Assembly: GCA_024233545.1 (NCBI GenBank)
Contig: JACKPL010000008.1
Coordinates: 68,754 to 132,753 of the forward strand
Source: a bacterium
GTDB taxonomy: Bacteria > Auribacterota > Auribacteria > Auribacterales > Auribacteraceae
Reading direction: 5' to 3'
DNA length: 64,000 nucleotides
Within the stretch, counting starts at the first letter, position 1, and each line of letters begins with the position of its first letter. Positions 16,784 through 25,434 of this stretch are shown piece by piece. Both the position numbers and the translations under genes were made by a program. Under the pieces are notes generated by a model. That model was not told the DNA's origin. It searched no databases and saw only the letters and a program-made list of their open reading frames with translations.

Positions 16784-17925
16784 AAAGGATATCAATTATC
16801 GGTTCAACGGGTTCAATAGGAATCACTACATTAGGGGTAATTGATAAATTTCCCGGTGAATTTTCAGTTGTTGGGCTATCCGCTCATTCGAATGCTGATT
16901 TATTGATTGCACAGGCACTAAAATATCATCCTAAGATTGTTGCTGTTGGGGATAAAAATAAATATGCCGCTGTTCGGTCTGCATTGCCTAAAAGTATAGA
17001 TGTTACCGCTGGCCGCGATGGTATTGAAGCCGTTGCAACTTTTGAGGAAACAGACTTGCTTGTTTCCGCTATAGTAGGTTTTGCAGGGCTTTATCCCACG
17101 CTTGCCGCTGTAAAAAAAGGAATTAACATTGCTCTTGCAAACAAAGAAAGCCTTGTTGTTGCCGGCGAACTTATTATTCGTACTGCGCGTGAAAAAAATG
17201 TACAGATTTATCCGTTGGACAGCGAACATAATGCGATTTTTCAATGTTTAAACGGGCAGAAGAATACATGGGTTAAACGGCTTCATCTTACTGCTTCCGG
17301 TGGACCGTTTCTTCATTTTGAAAACGATACATTTGCGGCTGTGACTGTACAGCAAGCTCTTGCGCACCCTAACTGGAATATGGGAAAAAAAATATCTATT
17401 GATTCAGCTACGTTAATGAATAAAGGATTAGAAGTCATAGAGGCACAGTGGCTTTTCGGAATAGAGTTACGCAATATTGAAGTGATTATTCATCCGGAAA
17501 GTATTATTCATTCTATGGTTGAATTTGTTGATGGTTCCTATTTAGCGCAAATGAACATTCCTGATATGTCAATTCCTATTCAATATATTTTGACTTACCC
17601 TGAGCGAAGAAATGGGTTTACCCAACATGCTATCGATTTTACTCAATTAGGAAAACTTCGTTTTTTAAGGCCTGATATGATAAAGTTTCCTTGTCTTAAG
17701 TTGGCATATTATGCCGCGGAACAAGGAAAGACAATGCCTGCTGTGCTTAATGCCGCCAATGAATGCGCTGTCGAACTTTTTCTTAATGGGAAGATATCAT
17801 TTGTCGATATTCCGAAAATAATAGAGCACGTTATGAGCCGTCATACAGTACAGCCATCTCTTGATTACTCAATATTAGAGGATGTTGATTCTTGGGCAAG
17901 GCAGTGTGTAAAACAAAAGGTATAA
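16780..17925 (+). CDS. dxr: 1-deoxy-D-xylulose 5-phosphate reductoisomerase
   Basis: NADPH enzyme that makes MEP in the non-mevalonate isoprenoid pathway. The product has 381 residues. The N-terminal NADPH motif GSTGSIGITTLG, the loop ALANKESLVVAGE, the metal ligands in PLDSEHNAIFQCL, the flexible loop HPNWNMGKKISIDSATLMNK and EVIIHPESIIHSMVEF are all intact. Together with ispG downstream it supplies the precursors used by uppS upstream. Confidence 0.97.
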   Translation: MKRISIIGSTGSIGITTLGVIDKFPGEFSVVGLSAHSNADLLIAQALKYHPKIVAVGDKNKYAAVRSALPKSIDVTAGRDGIEAVATFEETDLLVSAIVGFAGLYPTLAAVKKGINIALANKESLVVAGELIIRTAREKNVQIYPLDSEHNAIFQCLNGQKNTWVKRLHLTASGGPFLHFENDTFAAVTVQQALAHPNWNMGKKISIDSATLMNKGLEVIEAQWLFGIELRNIEVIIHPESIIHSMVEFVDGSYLAQMNIPDMSIPIQYILTYPERRNGFTQHAIDFTQLGKLRFLRPDMIKFPCLKLAYYAAEQGKTMPAVLNAANECAVELFLNGKISFVDIPKIIEHVMSRHTVQPSLDYSILEDVDSWARQCVKQKV

Positions 17926-17958
17926 TTTGCAATAATACCGTATTTATGGAGAAATTTA

Positions 17959-19551
17959 ATGGAACTTATACTTAATCTGATGAGATTTATTATTATTCTC
18001 GGCATCTTGATTTTTATTCATGAATTGGGTCATTTTGTTGTAGCAAAACATGTGGGCATTTATGTGTTTCGGTTTTCCATTGGATTTGGAAAAAGGCTTA
18101 TCGGATGGAAAACAAAGGAAACGGATTATTGTTTTTCGCTCATTCCGTTTGGGGGATATGTTAAGATGGCAGGACAGGAGGATGTTCCGACATCCGAACA
18201 GGATAGTGAATCTGACCCTGATTATGCGGTTCAAGTACCGGAAGACCAAAAATTTTATAATAAAACAGTACTGCAAAGGTTAGCAGTGGTACTTGCCGGC
18301 CCATTGATGAATTTTATTCTAGGGCTGGTGCTGTTTATCGTTGTTTTTTATGTCGGAATGCATGTTCCAGCGTATTTAAAGTCAACTGTTATTGGCGATG
18401 TGGTGGATAATTCTCCGGCTCAGGCAAGCGGCCTGCAAATCGGCGATGAAATTCTTTCGATTAATGGAAAAGACATTTCCGAATGGCGCCAGATTACTCG
18501 TGTAACGTTGTTCAATATCAATGAACAACTTGATTTAAAAATTAAAAGAAACGGCGATATCATTCACGCACAAGTGACACCAGCATATTTTAACGAACGG
18601 ACAAACCCGGGTATCGGTATTATGCCGTATATTCAAACTCAGGTTAAAGACGTTATTATCGGTTCGCCCGCAGAAAAAAAAGGCATGCTTCTTAATGATA
18701 CTATAGTTGCTGTCAATGGTAAAAAAGTTTCTTTCCATACTGTTGTGAACGAAATTAGGTTTGCCTCTGAGCCAACGATGTCTATCGACATCATTCGTGA
18801 CGGAACACACAAAAGAATTGAAAATATTTTGGCAGAAAAAATTGGTGTCATCAAAAATCTTGAGTTTTATCAAGGTGTTATTGTCGGTTTTGATCCGAAA
18901 GTTTTTCCCGATCTCCAGTTGAATGATAGGATTCTTTCTATTGATTCCAATTTTTTTAATTCTGATCAAGATATAACAGAATATCTTACTACACGCGTTA
19001 ATCAAGAAGTTGTTATTGCGTTACAGCGCGATACAAAAAAGCTTTTCAAAAAAAGCACATTTGATTATATAATCTCTGCGAAGGTTCAGCAGGGCAATAA
19101 AATAGGAGTTCTTTTTGAACCCGCTCAAACAACCGTTCTGGAAAAATATCCTCTGCATACTGCGGTATGGAAAGGGACTCAACGGACGTTCAGTTCAGGG
19201 TTTGAGCTGTTTGCGGCTTTATATTATTTAGCGCTTGGGAAAATCAGCCCGCGTGAACTTGCGGGACCGGTCGGCATATATAAAATTACGACGGACTTTG
19301 CAAAAAGCGGATTTGTTATGTTGTTATCGCTTATTGCATTCCTGAGTGTTAACTTGAGCATTATCAATATGTTGCCGATTCCCGTACTTGATGGCGGGCA
19401 CGTGTTGTTTCTTACCATTGAGGGTATACGGCGTAAACCGCTTAATGAACGAGTCGTGCTTATCTGTCAAAAAATAGGTTTTGCGCTTTTGATGTTGTTA
19501 ATAGTGTATACTTTTTATAACGATATTGTGCACAGGCTAATTGGAAAATGA
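17959..19551 (+). CDS. rseP: RseP-type site-2 zinc metalloprotease
   Basis: Intramembrane protease that cuts anti-sigma factors and leftover signal peptides. The product has 530 residues, longer than the usual 420-450. The N-terminal helix carries the zinc motif HELGH (residues about 20-24). The C-terminal membrane part has NMLPIPVLDGGHVLF with the third ligand. Between them lie two clear PDZ domains (VVDNSPAQASGLQIGDEILS; IIGSPAEKKGMLLNDTIVAV) and a third, weaker PDZ-like unit (GFDPKVFPDLQLNDRILSID), which accounts for the extra length. GGAGA precedes the ATG. The next gene starts 13 bases after the stop. Confidence 0.93.
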   Translation: MELILNLMRFIIILGILIFIHELGHFVVAKHVGIYVFRFSIGFGKRLIGWKTKETDYCFSLIPFGGYVKMAGQEDVPTSEQDSESDPDYAVQVPEDQKFYNKTVLQRLAVVLAGPLMNFILGLVLFIVVFYVGMHVPAYLKSTVIGDVVDNSPAQASGLQIGDEILSINGKDISEWRQITRVTLFNINEQLDLKIKRNGDIIHAQVTPAYFNERTNPGIGIMPYIQTQVKDVIIGSPAEKKGMLLNDTIVAVNGKKVSFHTVVNEIRFASEPTMSIDIIRDGTHKRIENILAEKIGVIKNLEFYQGVIVGFDPKVFPDLQLNDRILSIDSNFFNSDQDITEYLTTRVNQEVVIALQRDTKKLFKKSTFDYIISAKVQQGNKIGVLFEPAQTTVLEKYPLHTAVWKGTQRTFSSGFELFAALYYLALGKISPRELAGPVGIYKITTDFAKSGFVMLLSLIAFLSVNLSIINMLPIPVLDGGHVLFLTIEGIRRKPLNERVVLICQKIGFALLMLLIVYTFYNDIVHRLIGK

Positions 19552-19564
19552 GGTGTATAATCCA

Positions 19565-20698
19565 ATGATTAACCGACGTAAAACAAAAAAAGTGTTCTAT
19601 GGAAATGTTGCCGTTGGTGGTGATTCTGTCATATCTGTTCAGTCAATGACCACTACTCGCACCGATGATATTGATGAAACAGTCGCTCAAATAAGCCGCT
19701 TGGAAACAGCTGGTTGCGACATTGTTCGCTTGGCGGTTCCCGATAAAAAGGCGGCAGAAGCGTTGCCGGAAATTTTAAGGCAAACCACAATTCCTATTGT
19801 AGCTGATATTCATTTTGACCATACGTTGGCATTGCTTTCGGTTCAAGCCGGCGTACATGCTCTGCGGTTAAATCCCGGCAACATTAAAAAGGAAGAGCAT
19901 GTTAAAAAAGCTGTTCAGGCGGCAAAAGAACGAAAAATTCCTATCCGAGTCGGGGTTAATCAAGGCGGTTTGCAGGAATCATGGATGAAAGGCGTTGATT
20001 TAACATTGCCTATCGAAGAACAATTTGCGCATGCAATGGTAAACGGCGCATTTACTCATATCAGAATTCTCGAAGAACTTGATTTTACCGATATTGTCAT
20101 TTCCTTAAAGTCATCGGATGTGTTAACGATGATCAATGCGCATCGTATTATGGCATCACGGTGTGAATATCCGTTTCATCTTGGGGTAACGGAAGCAGGC
20201 CCTGCATTTCAAGGTTCTATCAAATCTGCCATTGGGATTGGGACTCTTTTACAGGAAGGAATTGGCGATACAATCCGCATTTCTCTTTCCGACGATCCGG
20301 TTTTGGAAGTTAAAGCGGGCAGGACGATACTGCAGGCTTTGGGTATTCGCAGAGATTTTCCGGAAATCATAAGTTGCCCAACGTGCGGACGGGTTAAAAT
20401 TGACGTTATATCGCTTGCCAAAAAAGTTGAAAAAGCATTCGAAGGTGTAAAAGGCGATCTTAAAGTAGCAGTAATGGGCTGTGAAGTCAATGGGCCGGGC
20501 GAAGCTGGAGATGCTGATATTGGCGTAATGGGTACCTATGGAAAAGGGTTGCTTTTTAAAAATGGCGAGATAATCGATCGGATACCTGAAGACCAAGTTA
20601 TTGACCGCCTTGTCGAAGAGGGCAAAAAAATTATTGCTGAAAAAGAACAGGCAATGAAATCAAATAAAGAAACGTCAACTGTAGGAGCAAAGAATTAG
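19565..20698 (+). CDS. ispG: 4-hydroxy-3-methylbut-2-en-1-yl diphosphate synthase
   Basis: Iron-sulfur enzyme that converts MEcPP to HMBPP in the MEP pathway, 377 residues. N-terminal QSMTTTRTDD and the TIM-barrel block ADIHFDHTLALL are family signatures. The [4Fe-4S] Cys ligands are in SCPTCGRVKIDV and VMGCEVNGPGEAGDADIG. A TTG start at 19541 would overlap rseP; ATG 19565 is preferred because GAGGTG lies nine bases before it and MINRRKTKKV fits the family start. The C-terminal tail (from about residue 350) is Lys/Glu-rich and unconserved. Confidence 0.95.
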   Translation: MINRRKTKKVFYGNVAVGGDSVISVQSMTTTRTDDIDETVAQISRLETAGCDIVRLAVPDKKAAEALPEILRQTTIPIVADIHFDHTLALLSVQAGVHALRLNPGNIKKEEHVKKAVQAAKERKIPIRVGVNQGGLQESWMKGVDLTLPIEEQFAHAMVNGAFTHIRILEELDFTDIVISLKSSDVLTMINAHRIMASRCEYPFHLGVTEAGPAFQGSIKSAIGIGTLLQEGIGDTIRISLSDDPVLEVKAGRTILQALGIRRDFPEIISCPTCGRVKIDVISLAKKVEKAFEGVKGDLKVAVMGCEVNGPGEAGDADIGVMGTYGKGLLFKNGEIIDRIPEDQVIDRLVEEGKKIIAEKEQAMKSNKETSTVGAKN

Positions 20699-20702
20699 TC
20701 AT

Positions 20703-22424
20703 ATGAGGCTTTCTGAAGCGCTTATTCCAACAGTCAAAGAAACACCGTCTGATGCTGAAATCATTAGCCATAAATTGATGATTCGAGCAGGAATGATGCG
20801 TAAACTCGGTGCTGGTGTGTACACCTATTTGCCTCTCGGCCTTAAGGTTATTCGCAAAGTTGAACAGATTATTCGCGAAGAAATGAATCGCGCCGGCGCT
20901 CAAGAACTCCTTATGCCTATTTTGAGCCCTGCGGAATTATGGCAGGAAAGCGGAAGATGGGATGTTTACGGAAAAGAATTGATGCGGTTCAAAGACCGTC
21001 ATGACCGCGATTTTGCATTAGGGCCGACACATGAAGAAATTATTACAGCGTTAGTTCGTTCTGAAATACGCTCTTATCGCCAGCTTCCGGTAAATTTGTA
21101 TCAAATCCAGACGAAATTCCGCGATGAGATTCGTCCGCGGTTTGGCGTCATGCGCGCACGTGAATTTGTCATGAAAGATGCGTATAGTTTTCATCGCGAC
21201 ACTGCATCATTAGAAAAATGTTATAAACTAATGTTTGAAACATACACACGAATATTCAAACGATGCGGTCTGCATTTTAAACCGGTGCTCGCCGATTCAG
21301 GAGCAATTGGCGGCGATAAAACCCATGAGTTTCATGTCTTGGCTGATGCGGGCGAGTCGGAGATACTTTATTCCAGTGATTATGCGGCAAGTTCCGAATA
21401 TGCTTCAGGGCGAATACAGCCTATTAAAAATAATTCTTTGAAAGAGGGCGGCTCGTTAGAAAAAATATATACGCCGGGAATTAAAACCGTTGAAGAAGTC
21501 GCTGGTTTTTTTAAAGTTGAAACTCACTGTTTGATAAAAACGCTTATCTATAAGGTCGCCAATAGTATAATTGCTGTGTTGATACGAGGTGACCGCGAAA
21601 TAAACGAATCAAAATTACAGCGGCATTTTAAAACCCCTTTTGTTGAGCTTGCTGATGAACAAAGCATTCGCACCGCCACACATGCAGATGTCGGGTTTGC
21701 AGGGCCGGTAGGTTTGTCAATTCCCATTTATGCCGATGTGTCGCTTAAAGGTATGGAAGTCGGTATTACCGGAGCTAACGAAACAGATTATCACTTTAAA
21801 AACGTCCATCCGGATAAAGATTTCACCGTAAGAGAGTATATCGATGCGCATATTTCTAAAGCAGGCGATCTGTGCATTAGTTCTGATGACGAACTTAAAT
21901 CGTGCCGCGGCATTGAAGTAGGGCAAGTTTTTCAGCTGGGCACAAAATACAGTTCCGCACTGCATGCCGCATTCGATGATGAAGACGGTTCGGAGAAACC
22001 TTTTGTTATGGGATGTTATGGTATCGGTGTTACGCGCACTGTTGCCGCCGCGATAGAACAGTCGCATGACAAAGACGGTATCATATGGCCGTATTCCATT
22101 GCTCCGTATCATATCATTGTTTTGCCATTGAATAGCGATGATCACGCAAGCATCCAATATGCTGAAAAAATTTATGCAGAATTAAGCGCGCTTCATTATG
22201 ATGTTCTATTAGATGACCGTGACATTCGGCCGGGAGTGAAGTTCAAAGATGCTGATTTGCTCGGGATACCGATAAAAATTGTTATAGGAAAATCACTGAG
22301 TGCGGAAGGCTTGATAGAGATTAAAAAAAGAATAGACGGCGAAACATTTAAAGTATTGCCCGAAAACCTCTTCAGTGCGATTGAGAATATTGTAAGAGAA
22401 TTGGAAATATCCGTACATGAGTAA
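20703..22424 (+). CDS. proS: prolyl-tRNA synthetase
   Basis: Class II synthetase charging tRNA-Pro, 573 residues. Motif 1 lies around GAGVYTYLPLGLKVIRKVE, motif 2 is FRDEIRPRFGVMRAREFVMK and motif 3 is GCYGIGVTRTVAAAIEQ. An editing (YbaK-like INS) domain sits in the middle (about 230-385), so this is the bacterial long form. A tRNA-Pro gene occurs 1.3 kb downstream. The stop overlaps the next gene by eight bases. Confidence 0.97.
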   Translation: MRLSEALIPTVKETPSDAEIISHKLMIRAGMMRKLGAGVYTYLPLGLKVIRKVEQIIREEMNRAGAQELLMPILSPAELWQESGRWDVYGKELMRFKDRHDRDFALGPTHEEIITALVRSEIRSYRQLPVNLYQIQTKFRDEIRPRFGVMRAREFVMKDAYSFHRDTASLEKCYKLMFETYTRIFKRCGLHFKPVLADSGAIGGDKTHEFHVLADAGESEILYSSDYAASSEYASGRIQPIKNNSLKEGGSLEKIYTPGIKTVEEVAGFFKVETHCLIKTLIYKVANSIIAVLIRGDREINESKLQRHFKTPFVELADEQSIRTATHADVGFAGPVGLSIPIYADVSLKGMEVGITGANETDYHFKNVHPDKDFTVREYIDAHISKAGDLCISSDDELKSCRGIEVGQVFQLGTKYSSALHAAFDDEDGSEKPFVMGCYGIGVTRTVAAAIEQSHDKDGIIWPYSIAPYHIIVLPLNSDDHASIQYAEKIYAELSALHYDVLLDDRDIRPGVKFKDADLLGIPIKIVIGKSLSAEGLIEIKKRIDGETFKVLPENLFSAIENIVRELEISVHE

Positions 22425-23109
22425 TGCAAAAGACTGTCATAATGATTTATTCTTTTGTGTTATTATCCCTGCCTATAACGAAGAAAAAAACATTGCGGCG
22501 CTTATTGCATCAATCAAAAGGTATACTGATAATATAGTCGTTATTGACGATGGTTCGCAAGATGCGACAGTAGAGCACGTAAAAAAAGCGGGAGCGTTGT
22601 GTATTGAACATACCTATAATCGAGGCAAAGGTGCGGCGCTTGAAGATGGATATCGGTACGCGCGCGATAACGGTTTTCAGTACGTTTTAACTATGGATGG
22701 TGACGGACAGCACTCACCTGATGATATTCCTAAATTTATTGAGACGATTAAAACAACCGGCGCAGACATCATCGTAGGAAATAGAATGGATGATACGCAT
22801 GAGATGCCTATCTTGCGTTATTTGACTAATAAATTTACTTCATGGGTAATATCAATTCTCGCCGGACAAAAAATATATGATACGCAGTGCGGATACCGTA
22901 TGGCGGCGACAAAAGTATTTTCTGATGTTATTATGACAACTCATAATTACGATTCGGAATCAGAAATATTGGTAAAAGCTTCTCGGGCAGGATATACTAT
23001 TAGTTCGGTTTCTATACAAACAATATATGGTGAGAGAAAAAGTAATATCCGCCCTTTCCGAGACGGTATTCGCTTTTTTTCATTGGTTTTTAGGTTAATG
23101 TTTAAATAA
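22417..23109 (+). CDS. family-2 glycosyltransferase (polyprenyl-phosphate sugar transferase-like)
   Basis: The 230-residue GT-A fold protein has an N-terminal VIIPAYNEEKNIAALI, VVIDDGSQDAT for nucleotide binding, the D-x-D metal motif in LTMDGDGQHSPDD, and QCGYR as in dolichyl-/undecaprenyl-phosphate mannosyl- or glucosyltransferases. No long C-terminal membrane region is present. It is translationally coupled to proS. Donor and acceptor cannot be told from sequence. Confidence 0.85.
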   Translation: MSNAKDCHNDLFFCVIIPAYNEEKNIAALIASIKRYTDNIVVIDDGSQDATVEHVKKAGALCIEHTYNRGKGAALEDGYRYARDNGFQYVLTMDGDGQHSPDDIPKFIETIKTTGADIIVGNRMDDTHEMPILRYLTNKFTSWVISILAGQKIYDTQCGYRMAATKVFSDVIMTTHNYDSESEILVKASRAGYTISSVSIQTIYGERKSNIRPFRDGIRFFSLVFRLMFK

Positions 23110-23125
23110 ACAAAGGTAAAATACA

Positions 23126-23716
23126 ATGAAAGTATTCCGCAAATTATATGATTGGGTATTGCATTGGGCGCATACTCCGTATGCTACTCCGGCATTGATA
23201 TTGAATTCATTTTCCGAATCGTCTTTTTTTCCAATTCCGCCGGATGTTCTTCTTATTGCGTTGTCAGTTTCTCGAAGAAGTAAGGCCGTATTCTATGCAT
23301 TTGTAACGACCGTTGCTTCGGTTCTCGGAGGGATACTTGGTTATTACATCGGTGTTGCGTTAATGGAGGTGATAGGGTGGCCGATTATAAAGTTTTATCA
23401 AAAAGAAGCTCTTTTTCACCAATTGATCGAATTGTTTCGCGAAAATAGTTTTTGGGCAGTTCTCATAGCCGCTCTAACACCTATACCTTACAAGATATTT
23501 ACCATAGCCGCCGGTGCAAGCGAAAGTTTATTCGGGCAGTTTGTTCTTGCCTCTGTATTGGGCAGAGCGGCACGCTTTATGGCGCTTGGCATATTGATCT
23601 ATTTTTTTGGCGAACATATTAAAGTATTTATAGAAAAATATTTTAATCTGCTCTCGATATTATTTGTTGTATTATTGATAGTTGGTGTTATACTAATGAA
23701 ATTTATGCTACACTAA
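23126..23716 (+). CDS. DedA/YqaA-like inner-membrane protein
   Basis: The 196-residue membrane protein of the SNARE-associated/DedA superfamily has about five helices. The central segment (LGYYIGVALMEVIGWPII) and the later ALTPIPYKIFTIAAGASESL, with its Pro and Lys, match the YqaA branch (ALTPIPFKVFTI-type motif). Relatives take part in lipid-carrier or phospholipid flipping, which would fit the nearby uppS and glycosyltransferase; this role is inference. The stop is eight bases before tRNA-Pro. Confidence 0.8.
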   Translation: MKVFRKLYDWVLHWAHTPYATPALILNSFSESSFFPIPPDVLLIALSVSRRSKAVFYAFVTTVASVLGGILGYYIGVALMEVIGWPIIKFYQKEALFHQLIELFRENSFWAVLIAALTPIPYKIFTIAAGASESLFGQFVLASVLGRAARFMALGILIYFFGEHIKVFIEKYFNLLSILFVVLLIVGVILMKFMLH

Positions 23717-23723
23717 AAAAAGT

Positions 23724-23801
23724 CGGGGCGTAGCGCAGCCCGGTTAGCGCGCATCGTTCGGGACGATGAGGCCGGAGGTTCGAATCCTCTCGCCCCGACC
23801 A
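23724..23801 (+). tRNA. tRNA-Pro (anticodon CGG)
   Basis: Acceptor CGGGGCG pairs with CGCCCCG, discriminator A, and CCA is encoded. The anticodon stem CATCG/CGATG encloses TTCGGGA (anticodon CGG). The D-arm with CCCGG and T-loop TTCGAAT are canonical. It lies in the intergenic gap after the DedA-like gene and probably shares its transcript. Confidence 0.95.
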
Positions 23802-23840
23802 TTTTCAAATTTCAAAGTTTCTTAACCAAACACTAATCTC

Positions 23841-24131
23841 ATGAAAAACGAATGTCAATTGGCATGCTTGATGATGCATTTTTTAGGCAGAGTACAAGGT
23901 GTCGGGTTTCGATATTCTGTGCGGTCGATTGCTCAAGATTTTCAAGTTGCAGGATATGTGAAAAATCTCAAAAATGGTTCCGTTGAGGTGTGCGCCGAAG
24001 GGGAAGAGAGAGACTTAATTGCTTTTCGCTCAGCAATCGGAAAAAGCCGTCTTGCTCCTTATATTGTAGATATATATGAAGAATGGCTTCCGTACAAGGG
24101 AATATTTACAGCATTTGCTATCGATTATTAA
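23841..24131 (+). CDS. acyP: acylphosphatase
   Basis: Small cytosolic enzyme that hydrolyses acyl phosphates, 96 residues. The substrate loop with the catalytic Arg is GRVQGVGFRYSVR (about 17-29), and the catalytic Asn lies in VAGYVKNLKNGSVEVCAEGE. The fold length fits. The annotated start may be ten codons too early; a second ATG at 23871 precedes HFLGRVQG closely. Confidence 0.9.
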   Translation: MKNECQLACLMMHFLGRVQGVGFRYSVRSIAQDFQVAGYVKNLKNGSVEVCAEGEERDLIAFRSAIGKSRLAPYIVDIYEEWLPYKGIFTAFAIDY

Positions 24132-24246
24132 GACAACGTGTACTGTTCATGTACTGATATAAACATTTTTTAGTACAGTGAATGGCATTCGAGACGATAT
24201 ACTTAATTGTATCGTATCTAAAAACGAGAGAACGAGTAATATTATT

Positions 24247-24969
24247 ATGAGATACGCAATTATTTCGGATATTCACGGAAATCTTGAGGCGCTTCTTGCC
24301 GTTCTCGGTGACTGTGGAAAAAAAGAGATTGATCGGTATATTTGTCTTGGCGATATAGTGGGGTATGGGGCTAACCCTGCTGAATGTGTTAAACAGATTA
24401 TCGATCTGGACGCTCTCTGTGTTGTGGGAAATCACGACCATGCGGCGATCGGGTTGACTGACATATCTTTTTTTAACCCGTATGCCAAAGCGGCAGTTGA
24501 ATGGACTGCTTCAAAACTCTCAAAGAAACATAAATCATTTTTATCGCATCTCCCTTTTATTATTACCTTAGAGGATATTACGCTTGTTCATTCGACACTT
24601 GACGGCCCTGAACGATGGCGTTATATACTCAATGATTTTGACGCTGAAGTAAACCTTAAACTCTTCGATAATCTTATTTGTTTTATTGGGCATTCTCATG
24701 TTCCATGTATGTTTCAGGAACAATATAATAGTAAAGCATTGTTTGATTTTCTGAACGAAATGACTATTCAGCAAAAAACTATAATCAACGTTGGAAGCGT
24801 AGGGCAACCGAGAGACGGCGATCCGCGAGCAAGTTATGTGATTTACGACAGTGAGCTTAGGTTGGTAACCTTTGAACGGATTGAATATGATATTGCTACT
24901 GCGCAGAAGAAAATTGTTAAATCTGGACTGCCTAAAATTCTAGCAACACGGTTACAATTAGGTAAATGA
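24247..24969 (+). CDS. calcineurin-like metallophosphoesterase (YfcE/MJ0936 type)
   Basis: The 240-residue phosphoesterase of the prokaryotic phosphodiesterase/serine-threonine phosphatase family has metal-ligand motifs in order: IISDIHGNLEALLAV (D-x-H-G-N), CLGDIVGYGANP (G-D), VVGNHDHAAI (G-N-H-D), and the C-terminal FIGHSHVP and INVGSVGQPRDGDPR. The start at ATG 24247 gives the canonical short N-terminus MRYAIISDIHGN; the open frame extends 23 codons upstream without support. The substrate is unknown. The stop overlaps the next gene by four bases. Confidence 0.9.
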   Translation: MRYAIISDIHGNLEALLAVLGDCGKKEIDRYICLGDIVGYGANPAECVKQIIDLDALCVVGNHDHAAIGLTDISFFNPYAKAAVEWTASKLSKKHKSFLSHLPFIITLEDITLVHSTLDGPERWRYILNDFDAEVNLKLFDNLICFIGHSHVPCMFQEQYNSKALFDFLNEMTIQQKTIINVGSVGQPRDGDPRASYVIYDSELRLVTFERIEYDIATAQKKIVKSGLPKILATRLQLGK

Positions 24970-25343
24970 AGACGCTTCACAAAATGAATCCATGGTTATA
25001 TCCGGTTGTGTGGATGATTTTGATTTTCATCGGTTCGTCACAACAGATGAGCGGGGATGAGTCTTTTCCTATTTTCTCCGATAAAATAGTTCATTTTATT
25101 GAATTTGGTATTCTGTCTTTTTTGTTTTTTTATGCAATGGTGCGCAAGGCGGTATTCGAAAAACGATGGAATGTTTTTTTATGTGCAGTGTTTTTTACTC
25201 TTCTATACAGTATTTCCGACGAAGTACATCAAATATATGTACCAACCCGTGATGCAAGCGTATTTGATCTCATTGCCGATTTTTGCGGGGCAGTCTGTTT
25301 TGCATTGACGGCTAAGCATATCTTCAGAAACAAATATAATTGA
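24966..25343 (+). CDS. VanZ-like family membrane protein
   Basis: The 125-residue protein has about four membrane segments. The pattern LYPVVWMILIFIGSSQQMSG, DKIVHFIEFGILSFLFFYAM and SDEVHQIYVPTRDASVFDL is characteristic of the VanZ-like family (conserved K-x-x-H-F-x-E/x-G and D-E-x-H-Q). The biochemical role of this family is not established outside glycopeptide resistance, and nothing here indicates resistance. It is coupled to the phosphoesterase gene by an ATGA overlap. Confidence 0.85.
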   Translation: MKTLHKMNPWLYPVVWMILIFIGSSQQMSGDESFPIFSDKIVHFIEFGILSFLFFYAMVRKAVFEKRWNVFLCAVFFTLLYSISDEVHQIYVPTRDASVFDLIADFCGAVCFALTAKHIFRNKYN

Positions 25344-25369
25344 CATTTTGATTTTTATTCTGGTACTTT
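25340..25369 (+). promoter_or_regulatory. candidate promoter for fabF
   Basis: A perfect -35 box TTGACA (25340-25345) overlaps the VanZ stop codon, followed after 18 bases by TACTTT (25364-25369), which matches three of six -10 positions. It lies 66 bases before the fabF start in the only gap of this stretch. Confidence 0.4.
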
Positions 25370-25434
25370 GTATCACGACATTTCTTTCAATAATTTTTCG
25401 TTGAAACCGCTCTAAATGTTATATGGAGTAATAC

